DNA of 64,000 nt from Chryseobacterium foetidum (lineage in GTDB: Bacteria; Bacteroidota; Bacteroidia; Flavobacteriales; Weeksellaceae), in assembly GCF_025457425.1 (NCBI RefSeq), contig NZ_JAMXIA010000001.1:2790001-2854000 (forward strand), in the 5' to 3' direction. Shown here piece after piece: positions 56,607-64,000 of the stretch. Within the stretch, counting starts at the first letter, position 1; every line of letters starts with the position of its first letter. Under the pieces are notes generated by a model. It was not told the origin of the DNA and made no database searches. It saw only the letters and a program-made list of their open reading frames with translations. The position numbers and the translations under genes are program-made.

Positions 56607-58025
56607 TTACTGTTTTTCGGTTATTTTTTTCACAAGGTCATTCATGTAAACCTCGATATTATCATAGTTTTTGTCTAAATCTCTTCCGTTGGCGTCGGAT
56701 TTTTTTGGATTGAGATTGTGTTTGATTTCCCATGCATCGGGCATTCCGTCGTTGTCTGAATCCAAAGGGATTTTTCCCATTTTTAAATTTGGAAAACCGC
56801 CTACATCATTTTGTGAATCGATAATTCCGTTTTTGCTGCCGAGTGAACCTTCGTAAGTGAAAGTTCCTTTTTTCATATCTTTTAAAACTCTCAAATCTAC
56901 CGCATCCCGAACCAGACTTGCTCCGCCGATTTTTAATATTTTTTCGTAAGCTTCTATTGGAGAATCAGTTTTTACATTATTCTGAATATCGTGTGGCTGA
57001 TTGATTTTAATTGAATTTTTATCAGCATCAGTGAGATTATACGAGCTTTTCATTTGATTGAAAACGCCTAAATTCCAGTTGTCAGCCGTCACTTCAGGAT
57101 TGCCTTCCGAAACATTTCCGTTGATGTAATATTTACCCCAGATGTTGTAAACTTCGGTTGCAGGCTTTTCATTTTTGTCGATGGCGACAATTCTCTTCCT
57201 GGTTAACGTTGCCGCTCCGGGCTTAAAATAATTATTAACGATGTTCACGTTCATGCCTTCGCCACCGTAGATATTGTTGTGCCCCCAGTTGTAAATCACA
57301 TTGTTTCTGAAGTCCACCAAATCGGTCAGTGCAAATTTACTTCCGGCATATTCTCCCAACCTCGGATTTCTGCTGTCGTGATTGGCATATAAATTATGAT
57401 GGAAAGATGCGAATTTTCCGCCTGCAATTCCTCCGTAGCCGTGAGCGCCTTTCTGGTGGGCAGAATTTCTGAGGCTTTCTGTAATCACACACCATTGAAG
57501 CGTGGTATTTTCATTGACGTAGATGGAAACCGTCTCGTCTGTAGACCAGCTCATCGAACAGTGATCGACAATCAGATTTTTGATAAATCTCGCGCCTAAA
57601 GCATCGCCTTCCACCTTTTTCTGGTCGCCCATTCTGAATCTCATGTAACGGATGATGACATTATCTGCAGCTACAAAAGTTTCGTAGTTGGCAATGGTGA
57701 TTCCGTCTCCGGGAGCGGTTTGTCCGGCAATGGTGACGTCGCCTTCTTTTATTCTTAAAGGAGATTCCAAATAAATAGTTCCGGCAGTTTTAAAAACGAT
57801 ATATCTAGCGCCTTTTTGTTCCAAAGCATGTCTTAAAGTTCCTTCTGAGCCGTCATCAGTGAGTTTAGTTACTGACAAAACTTTTCCGCCCCGTCCACCT
57901 GATGTAAATCTTCCGAAACCTTCAGCACCGGGGAAACTTAGCGTTTTTTCCTGAGCTGATACCTGCAGAGAGAGCATTGCGAGAATGCCTGTTGCGAAGA
58001 TTTTATGTTTCAGATTAAATTTCAT
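56607..58025 (-). CDS. Pectate lyase, polysaccharide lyase family 1
   Basis: A 472-residue secreted beta-helix lyase. Signal peptide to about residue 24. Core motifs: FPGAEGFGRFTSGGRGGKVLSVTKL at the mature start, GTIYLESPLRIKEGDVTIAGQTAPGDGITI, VDHCSMSWSTDETVSIYV (about 153-170, the vWiDH-like calcium/substrate block) and HHNLYANHDSRNPRLG with the catalytic Arg region. The tail has a calcium-binding DSDNDGMPDAWEIKHNLNP repeat followed by a short conserved helix. It cuts demethylated homogalacturonan by beta-elimination. Confidence 0.92.
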   Translation of the reverse strand: MKFNLKHKIFATGILAMLSLQVSAQEKTLSFPGAEGFGRFTSGGRGGKVLSVTKLTDDGSEGTLRHALEQKGARYIVFKTAGTIYLESPLRIKEGDVTIAGQTAPGDGITIANYETFVAADNVIIRYMRFRMGDQKKVEGDALGARFIKNLIVDHCSMSWSTDETVSIYVNENTTLQWCVITESLRNSAHQKGAHGYGGIAGGKFASFHHNLYANHDSRNPRLGEYAGSKFALTDLVDFRNNVIYNWGHNNIYGGEGMNVNIVNNYFKPGAATLTRKRIVAIDKNEKPATEVYNIWGKYYINGNVSEGNPEVTADNWNLGVFNQMKSSYNLTDADKNSIKINQPHDIQNNVKTDSPIEAYEKILKIGGASLVRDAVDLRVLKDMKKGTFTYEGSLGSKNGIIDSQNDVGGFPNLKMGKIPLDSDNDGMPDAWEIKHNLNPKKSDANGRDLDKNYDNIEVYMNDLVKKITEKQ

Positions 58026-58179
58026 TTAAAATAATTTAAGCTTAAATTTTATTTTAATTTATAAGACAGGTTTTACACAAAGTGCACAAAAGGTTTTAAA
58101 CTTTCTAATTGTTTTTAAGACTCATAAAGGCTTGGACTATCAAGAGAACACGAAGTTTTTACCGGAAATAAATAGAATA

Positions 58180-59196
58180 TTATTTAAAACTTTTCTTAAA
58201 ATTCCAATTGTCTTTTCCTTTCAAAATATTTTTTGCTGTATATTTTTTACTTTGTTCTTTTGTAAGTTGATGAGACCATGAAACTCTTTTCTCAGCGTTG
58301 GCTCCTGAACCTTTTGAATTGTATTCTGCATAGAAAGTAGTTTTCTCTGCATCAGGTTTAGACCAGTTATGCCAACCTTCCTGTTTAATTGTGGAATCGA
58401 TTGCACAGTTAACGTAAACTGTTTTGGCAAACGGCCTCCACGGACGACCCAAATATACAGAATTTGCATCTGCATCGCCTGTTAAATTACAGTTAATAAA
58501 TACGTAACCGAACTCATTTCCCTCGATGGTAGAAGCTGCGGTAACGTAAGATGCATTTTTTTTAGAGTAAATTGTACAGTTTTCAAATACTGCGGTTCCG
58601 GCTCCGAAAATATAGTCGGTAGTTCCTTCGATGTAGCAGTTTTTAAAATAGTTTCGGGAAACTTTTGTTTTATCAGGATTGTCCTGAGCACCTTTAGTGT
58701 AAAGTGTGTCCTGAAATCCTAAGAATTTACAGTTCTCAAAAGCGATTCTGTCGCCAGTTGTTAAAACGGCAACGGCCTGTCCGACAGGACCTGCATCGTT
58801 TTGAAAAGTGATATTTTTAGCTGAAAAATCATTTGAAAAAATGAATAGGGTAGAAGATCCCGTGGTTCCGATATTTCTACCTTCAGCATTTTGCTTTGAA
58901 GCATGATCATCGTAAACGAGAATTGTGTTTTCAGGATTTTCTCCAATCAAAATGACAGGACTTTTTGTGTCGGGAACAATTATTTTTTCTCTGTAAGTTC
59001 CGGGTCTAATGATGATTTTTGTCTTTCTTTCAGAGTTGTTTTCAACAGAATTTATGGCTTCCTGAATGGTTTTGAAATCTGCTTTTCCGTCTTTCGAAAC
59101 CACGATTGTTCTGTCGGAAGTTTTGAAAGAAAAAATATTGAGAAGAATGACCAATGGTGAAATTACTGTGAGAAAATTTTTGAAAGTTGATGACAT
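58180..59196 (-). CDS. Pectin methylesterase (CE8), copy 2
   Basis: A 338-residue beta-helix pectinesterase with signal peptide. It has FQNDAGPVGQAVAVLTTGDRI, FLGFQDTLYTKGAQD, YIEGTTDYIFGAGTAVFENC and LGRPWRPFAKTVYV with all catalytic Asp, Gln and Arg positions. Homologous to copy 1 at 48161 but with its own insert around QDNPDKTKVSRNYF. It is the first enzyme gene after the SusCD pair; a hairpin separates them. Confidence 0.94.
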   Translation of the reverse strand: MSSTFKNFLTVISPLVILLNIFSFKTSDRTIVVSKDGKADFKTIQEAINSVENNSERKTKIIIRPGTYREKIIVPDTKSPVILIGENPENTILVYDDHASKQNAEGRNIGTTGSSTLFIFSNDFSAKNITFQNDAGPVGQAVAVLTTGDRIAFENCKFLGFQDTLYTKGAQDNPDKTKVSRNYFKNCYIEGTTDYIFGAGTAVFENCTIYSKKNASYVTAASTIEGNEFGYVFINCNLTGDADANSVYLGRPWRPFAKTVYVNCAIDSTIKQEGWHNWSKPDAEKTTFYAEYNSKGSGANAEKRVSWSHQLTKEQSKKYTAKNILKGKDNWNFKKSFK

Positions 59197-59212
59197 AAAA
59201 TTTTTCTTTAGG

Positions 59213-59253
59213 AAAAATACAGACTTGCTCCCGTGAAGGAGAAAGTCTGTATT
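59213..59253 (-). terminator. Hairpin between susD and the pectinesterase gene (attenuator/terminator)
   Basis: AATACAGACTT (59216-59226) pairs perfectly with AAGTCTGTATT (59243-59253), and CTCC (59228) pairs with GGAG (59238). Read on the minus strand a short T run (ATTTTTCC) follows. It would reduce read-through from the strongly expressed susCD into the enzyme genes. Confidence 0.7.
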
Positions 59254-59284
59254 AAAATCAATTTAATATGAATGTGTATTTTTA

Positions 59285-61111
59285 CTAGTAACCATAATCT
59301 TGGGTAAGATTGAAGTTATTCTGAATGTATTCGAAATAAATCGGCAATAATTCTCTCTTGTTAACCTGGAAATACTGTGCATATCCTGAAGCTGGATTAT
59401 CTACATAAGTTGCAGTAATTCCAGATCTCCATGCAATAGATTTGTAACCTGCAGGAGTGGTAGCAGACTGGTTCGGAAGATAAAACACCGCACTCTTATC
59501 TGTTCCTGTAGTGTAAACGTCGATTGCAGCGATATTTTGCTGAGCCGTTTTAGTAGGATCGTAAACAGAATTTTTGTAATAAATATTCAAAGGTACATTG
59601 GCATACGCGCCTGTGCCGTTGATAAATGCTGTAAGTTTCGCTTTTGTTTCAGCAATTTTAGTTGCCAATAAATTCCAACGGATCAAATCATATTTTCTGA
59701 TTCCTTCTGAACCTAATTCTAATAATCTTTCCTGCACAATAGCATTAAAGAATCCTACTTTATCAGAAGGAATTGCTCCTACCTGACCAAGGTTTCCTGT
59801 GTATGCTCTGTTTCTCACTGCCAATAAAGCATTTTTAGCTTCCTGAGAAGGTGCACCATTGATTTCGTTGTCTGCTTCTGCAAACATCAACATTACATCT
59901 GAAAGACGAAGTAAAGGCCAGTCAACAGCTAATGTCTGAGAAGGACCTGTAATGCTTGTCCATGATTTTCTGTATTTAGAATCTGTCCATGCATTAGATG
60001 CAGCCAGTTCCGCTTGGTTCGCAGCGTTAATGGTAAAGATTCCGACATTCATATCTCTTCTTAAGTCAAACTTTGAAAACTCGTAGAAATATGTTGGAAG
60101 TGCATTGATGCCTCCACCACCTTTCCATACAGAATTGTCGTGATGCTTTAAGCCATTGTAATATCCGATTTTAGAGTCTGTTCTTACACCACCTCCAAAT
60201 GCTCCTACTGCAAAAATCACTTCATTGGTTGCATCCTGAGCATTGGTATGTAATGCTCTGAAAACATTTTCATAGCTAGGGTTAAGACTATGCTCACCAG
60301 AGTGGCTCATGATGTCTTTACATTCGGTTAAAGCAATCTGATAATATTTTTGAGGGTTTGATCCCTGAGCCATAATCTGCGGGCTTCTTCTAAGGGAATA
60401 TCCTGCTCTTGCTAAAGCAATTCTAGCTCTTAAACCTTTTACAAATCCTTTAGAAATTCTGTTACTCGTTGTACCACCTTCAGACCTCCATGGAACTAGT
60501 GTTGCGGCTTTTTCAAGATCGTTAATAATCTGATCATAAATAATATCGCGATCTGTTTTTGGCTGGTTCTGTTCAGTTAATTCAGAGGCAGGCACTAAAT
60601 AAAATGGTACGTCGCCCCAGTTTCTGATTAATTCATAATAATACTGAGCTCTAAGCGTTAATGCTTCACCCATGTACCTGTTCATCAGAGCTTTTTCCTG
60701 TGCACTTCCTGTCTGCATAACAGGAGATAGCGGAATGTTTTTCAGAACGAGATTGGCACGTTCAATTCCTGTATATAATTTCCCAAACGGATTGTTGAGT
60801 TCTGTATTGGTTGCACATGCGCCGAAAGTGGCAACACCCCTTCTGTCATTACAGTTATAGTTTCCTGAAGTTCTGAAGTCGTCACCGGATTGAGGGATAA
60901 TAAGAGATAATCTTTGTCCGTACCCATCATCACCACCTAATTGCGCATAAACACCGATTAATGCTGAAAAAGTATCGTCTGTACTGTCAAACTGTTGTGC
61001 TTCAGAAATACTTGAAAGATTTTCCGGATCAAGGAAATCGTTACAGGAATTAGTAAAGAAAAGTGCTCCGACGAGGCAACTTGCTATAAATATTGATTTT
61101 GTTTTTTTCAT
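59285..61111 (-). CDS. SusD/RagB-family lipoprotein of the pectin locus
   Basis: A 608-residue SusD-like lipoprotein with signal ending NSC (Cys23) followed by NDFLDPENLS. It contains YMGEALTLRAQYYYELIRNWGDVPFY (TPR region), LPLLRLSDVMLMFAEADNE-type segment (WPLLRLSDVMLMFAEADNEING) and ERLLELGSEGIRKYDLIRWN. It captures oligosaccharides, here probably pectin fragments, and pairs with the SusC 11 bases upstream. Confidence 0.94.
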   Translation of the reverse strand: MKKTKSIFIASCLVGALFFTNSCNDFLDPENLSSISEAQQFDSTDDTFSALIGVYAQLGGDDGYGQRLSLIIPQSGDDFRTSGNYNCNDRRGVATFGACATNTELNNPFGKLYTGIERANLVLKNIPLSPVMQTGSAQEKALMNRYMGEALTLRAQYYYELIRNWGDVPFYLVPASELTEQNQPKTDRDIIYDQIINDLEKAATLVPWRSEGGTTSNRISKGFVKGLRARIALARAGYSLRRSPQIMAQGSNPQKYYQIALTECKDIMSHSGEHSLNPSYENVFRALHTNAQDATNEVIFAVGAFGGGVRTDSKIGYYNGLKHHDNSVWKGGGGINALPTYFYEFSKFDLRRDMNVGIFTINAANQAELAASNAWTDSKYRKSWTSITGPSQTLAVDWPLLRLSDVMLMFAEADNEINGAPSQEAKNALLAVRNRAYTGNLGQVGAIPSDKVGFFNAIVQERLLELGSEGIRKYDLIRWNLLATKIAETKAKLTAFINGTGAYANVPLNIYYKNSVYDPTKTAQQNIAAIDVYTTGTDKSAVFYLPNQSATTPAGYKSIAWRSGITATYVDNPASGYAQYFQVNKRELLPIYFEYIQNNFNLTQDYGY

Positions 61112-61122
61112 GATAATAAATT

Positions 61123-64000
61123 TTAGAAAGTGATATCTACACCTGTTACGAAGAATCTGCTGCGCGGATAAGCTGAATAATCAACTCCCGGAGTTAAAGG
61201 ATTTCTTCTGGTACTTGCTTCAGGATCGTATCCAGAGTATTTCGTCAGAACGAAAACGTTGTTTACTGTTGCATACAGTCTGAAGTTTTTAACACCTACC
61301 GCCTCAAGGGAACCTTTAGGTAATGTGAAACCTAAAGTTACGTTATTTAATCTTAAGAAAGATCCGTCTTCGATTCCGTAAGAGTGTAAGATGTACTGTC
61401 CGCTTGGAGGAGTCCACATTGTTGTGTTAGCGTTTAATGCTGCCAAAGCAGTAGGATCATTCACTTTCACCCCATTGTTGTCAAACCATCTCCATCTGTC
61501 TGCCACTTCCGCAGCCATGTTGTTGTCTCTGTAAAGATATTGAGTTGTGTTTTCTATTTTATTAGCATTGTATACTTTATTTCCTACAGAGAAGTTGAAG
61601 AATAAACTCATGTCAAAGTTTTTGTATCTGAATGTTTGGTTAAAACCTCCAAAAAACTTCGGCTGGGCGCTTCCTAATTCCTGTCTGTCTGCATCAGTAA
61701 TCTGTCCGTCGCCATTTAAATCTTTTAATTTAAGATCTCCTGGCTGCACAGCTCTTGCTCCCAAAGCAATTGCACTTGTACTTGGTACACCTGCTTTTAA
61801 TGTATAAACCTGAGTTGCGGCATTGTAATCAAAATCGCTTACTTCGTATCTTCCTTCAGTTACATATCCGTAATAGGTTCCTACAGCGCTTCCCACTTTT
61901 GCAATAAAGTCAAATCCGCCGATACCTCCAGATTGAACCAGATAATAATCCTGACCTGGACGTACACCGCTACCCAAACTTAAAATTTTATTTTTGTTTG
62001 CAGAAAGGTTGATGTCTGTTTTCCATGTGAAATCTTCTTTGTTGACGATAGCTCCACCTAAAGTAAATTCTAAACCTTTGTTTTGAGTTTTACCGGAATT
62101 CTGGAACTGGTTAGCATATCCCGGGAAAGGAACTTTAGCCAAAACCAACAAATCTTTAGTGTCAGTAATATATCCGTCTACACTACCATACAATCTACCG
62201 TTGAAAAATCCGAAGTCAATACCCGCATTTTTAGAAACCGTAGCTTCCCATTTTACATTAGGGTTGGCCTGAGTTGTAGAGATTCCGGCTCCCGGAGTTA
62301 CAGAAGTTCCGAATACATATCCGTTGTTTGCACCGATGTTGTAGAAATTCGCCCACAGGTAAGATGTGATTCTGTTGTTACCTGAAAGACCGTAACCAAC
62401 ACGAAGTTTCAATTCTTCAAGCCAGGAAACATCTTTCAAGAATTTCTCTTCGTTAACTTTCCACGCCAATGAAGCTGCCGGGAAATATCCCCACTGATTT
62501 CCCTTCATGAAAACGTTAGATCCATCAGCTCTTACAGAGGCGGTAAGAATATATTTATTATCAAAAATATAATTTACACGTCCGAAAAATGAAGCTAAAC
62601 GGTCAGGAGCCAAAGCTGCTGTTCTTGCCGCATCCTGTATTAAACCTGCCGGTGGTGTTGCTGCAGCAATGTTAGAAAATGCTTCTTGCGGAAGAATAGA
62701 CTTTGGAAACCATTTTACATAGGTGTTACTTGTTTCTCCGTCAGTCTGAATGATTTCCTGACCAAGCAAAACATCCAGTTTATGTCTGCCAAATTTTTTA
62801 GTGTAATTTAAGGTATTGGTATTGGTAATTCTTCTCGATTGAGATCTGTCTAACTGTACAATCGGCATATCTGCATTAGCTCTCGCCTGTGATGTAACCG
62901 TACCCCAAAACTGATTGGTGATAATATCTCTCTGTACATACCCGATAACACTTCGGAACGTGAAGTCTTTTGAAATGTTCCAGTTGATGTAACCGTTTAA
63001 TAATAAGTCATTTGAGCGGTTGGTTCTAACTTCGTTCTGATTTAGAATTAAAGGATTAACCAGGTTGGTATTGGTAGCGTAATCTGGGTCAAAATCATCA
63101 ACAGGAATATTAGATCCTCCTTCGAAAGGCTGATATCTCACGGCATTTCTCAATCTGTTGTTACTTTGTGAGCCGGTGCTTGAAGTACCTACACCATCTA
63201 TTAGTGATCTGCTGTATCTTGCATTAAAACCAAACTTTAATTTTTTGCTGATATCATAATCGTACTTAAAGTTAACCATGCTTCTCTTGAATCCAGAGTT
63301 GAGCATGATCCCATCTTCGTCTACATGATTTAATGTTAAAGCAAAAGCCGATTTTTCTGAACCACCATTTACCGTAAGGTTATGTGTAAAGTTAAAAGCT
63401 TCACGACCGAATAATTCATCCTGCCAATCTCTTCTTTTAACGTTGGTGTATTTATTGTACAGCTCGTTATATGTTCCATATCTGGTTGCGAAAGCCAAAA
63501 CATCAGCTGCCACACCATTTTTGTTGTATAGTTCGTACTGATACATTACAAATTCATAAGGATCTAAAACATCCAATGTGTTCATGATTTTCCTTACACC
63601 TGTAAATCCGTTGTAGTTAATGGAAGTAGTTGCTCTCTTTTTACCACTTTTTGTAGTGATGAGCACCACCCCGTTTGCACCTCTGGAACCGTAGATGGAT
63701 GTAGATGAAGCATCTTTCAGAACTTCGATTGATTCAATTTCTTTCGGAGTAAGAAGCGACATAGCGTTATCCATCTGTACACCATCCACAATATAGAGTG
63801 GGGCATTGCTTCCGGTAATAGAAGTTCCACCTCTTACTTTAATATCTACTTCTGCACCCGGGGAGCCTTCGCTTGCCTGCACCTGAACCCCTGCCAGTCT
63901 ACCCTGAATTGCTTCAGCGGCACTGTTTACGGGCATATCTTTCAAAGCTTCTGCTTTTACAGATGAAACAGCGTTGGTTACGTCTTTTTTAGAAACTTTG
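61123..64000 (-). CDS. SusC/RagA-family TonB-dependent transporter of the pectin locus (partial)
   Basis: The frame runs from 61123 to the right window edge without a stop, giving 959 visible residues; the N-terminus (signal peptide, any carboxypeptidase-D-like domain and TonB box) lies outside. The Met at 63945 is internal: upstream codons continue with KKDVTNAVSSVKAEALKD, part of the plug. Plug motifs IQGRLAGVQVQASEGSPGAEVDIKVRGG, LYIVDGVQMDN and YGSRGANGVVLITTKSGKK are standard for SusC. The barrel ends in FFVTGVDITF. It imports oligosaccharides bound by the downstream SusD. Confidence 0.95.
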   Translation of the reverse strand, partial: KVSKKDVTNAVSSVKAEALKDMPVNSAAEAIQGRLAGVQVQASEGSPGAEVDIKVRGGTSITGSNAPLYIVDGVQMDNAMSLLTPKEIESIEVLKDASSTSIYGSRGANGVVLITTKSGKKRATTSINYNGFTGVRKIMNTLDVLDPYEFVMYQYELYNKNGVAADVLAFATRYGTYNELYNKYTNVKRRDWQDELFGREAFNFTHNLTVNGGSEKSAFALTLNHVDEDGIMLNSGFKRSMVNFKYDYDISKKLKFGFNARYSRSLIDGVGTSSTGSQSNNRLRNAVRYQPFEGGSNIPVDDFDPDYATNTNLVNPLILNQNEVRTNRSNDLLLNGYINWNISKDFTFRSVIGYVQRDIITNQFWGTVTSQARANADMPIVQLDRSQSRRITNTNTLNYTKKFGRHKLDVLLGQEIIQTDGETSNTYVKWFPKSILPQEAFSNIAAATPPAGLIQDAARTAALAPDRLASFFGRVNYIFDNKYILTASVRADGSNVFMKGNQWGYFPAASLAWKVNEEKFLKDVSWLEELKLRVGYGLSGNNRITSYLWANFYNIGANNGYVFGTSVTPGAGISTTQANPNVKWEATVSKNAGIDFGFFNGRLYGSVDGYITDTKDLLVLAKVPFPGYANQFQNSGKTQNKGLEFTLGGAIVNKEDFTWKTDINLSANKNKILSLGSGVRPGQDYYLVQSGGIGGFDFIAKVGSAVGTYYGYVTEGRYEVSDFDYNAATQVYTLKAGVPSTSAIALGARAVQPGDLKLKDLNGDGQITDADRQELGSAQPKFFGGFNQTFRYKNFDMSLFFNFSVGNKVYNANKIENTTQYLYRDNNMAAEVADRWRWFDNNGVKVNDPTALAALNANTTMWTPPSGQYILHSYGIEDGSFLRLNNVTLGFTLPKGSLEAVGVKNFRLYATVNNVFVLTKYSGYDPEASTRRNPLTPGVDYSAYPRSRFFVTGVDITF

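Overview
The window looks like a chromosomal segment of a plant- or soil-associated member of the Flavobacteriia, most likely Chryseobacterium or a close relative. The evidence is the low G+C, SusC/SusD pairs, Bacteroidetes-type promoters (TTTG, about 19 nt, TAnnTTTG), few Shine-Dalgarno sites, and many secreted lipoproteins. Genus assignment is inference from gene families and intergenic repeats; no 16S gene is present.

Layout. 1-8350: end of an unidentified gene, a thioredoxin-like protein, then a TetR regulator and a complete tripartite RND efflux system (adaptor, pump, outer-membrane factor), with four copies of a 13-bp palindrome as probable TetR operators. 8549-18222: housekeeping genes (miaA, a YicC-type RNase, gmk, nadA, folB, tRNA-Cys), a HigB/HigA-like toxin-antitoxin pair, a DUF4403-RDD pair, a YdeI-like protein, a CinA C-terminal amidase, a SemiSWEET and a short-chain dehydrogenase. 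18372-28247: a SusCD pair divergent from three secreted phosphatases (alkaline phosphatase, PI-PLC-like/alkaline phosphatase fusion, metallophosphoesterase). This looks like an organic-phosphorus utilisation locus with a Pho-box-like direct repeat in front of susC. 28248-37515: small envelope proteins and a 1897-residue transglutaminase-like/DUF4011/SF1 helicase/nuclease/DUF3320 protein, a possible defence gene. 37766-64000: a large pectin utilisation locus with PL1, PL10, GH28, GH105, GH43, GH95, two pectin methylesterases, a rhamnogalacturonan acetylesterase, three further esterases, KdgF, two DUF4861 proteins, a DUF1593 protein and a second SusCD pair whose SusC runs off the right edge.

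How it works together. In the pectin locus, methylesterases and acetylesterases strip the polymer, PL1/PL10 and GH28 cut homogalacturonan, SusCD imports the fragments, GH105 and KdgF handle the unsaturated ends, and GH43/GH95 trim side chains. In the phosphatase locus, the secreted enzymes would free phosphate from organic esters taken up or tethered by SusCD.

The intergenic DNA is unusually rich in long imperfect inverted repeats of several families. One small repeat supplies the last codons and stop of three genes. These repeats, the operator array, the Pho-like sites and the giant helicase-nuclease are the parts most worth a second look. I found no CRISPR array, insertion sequence, rRNA or prophage.
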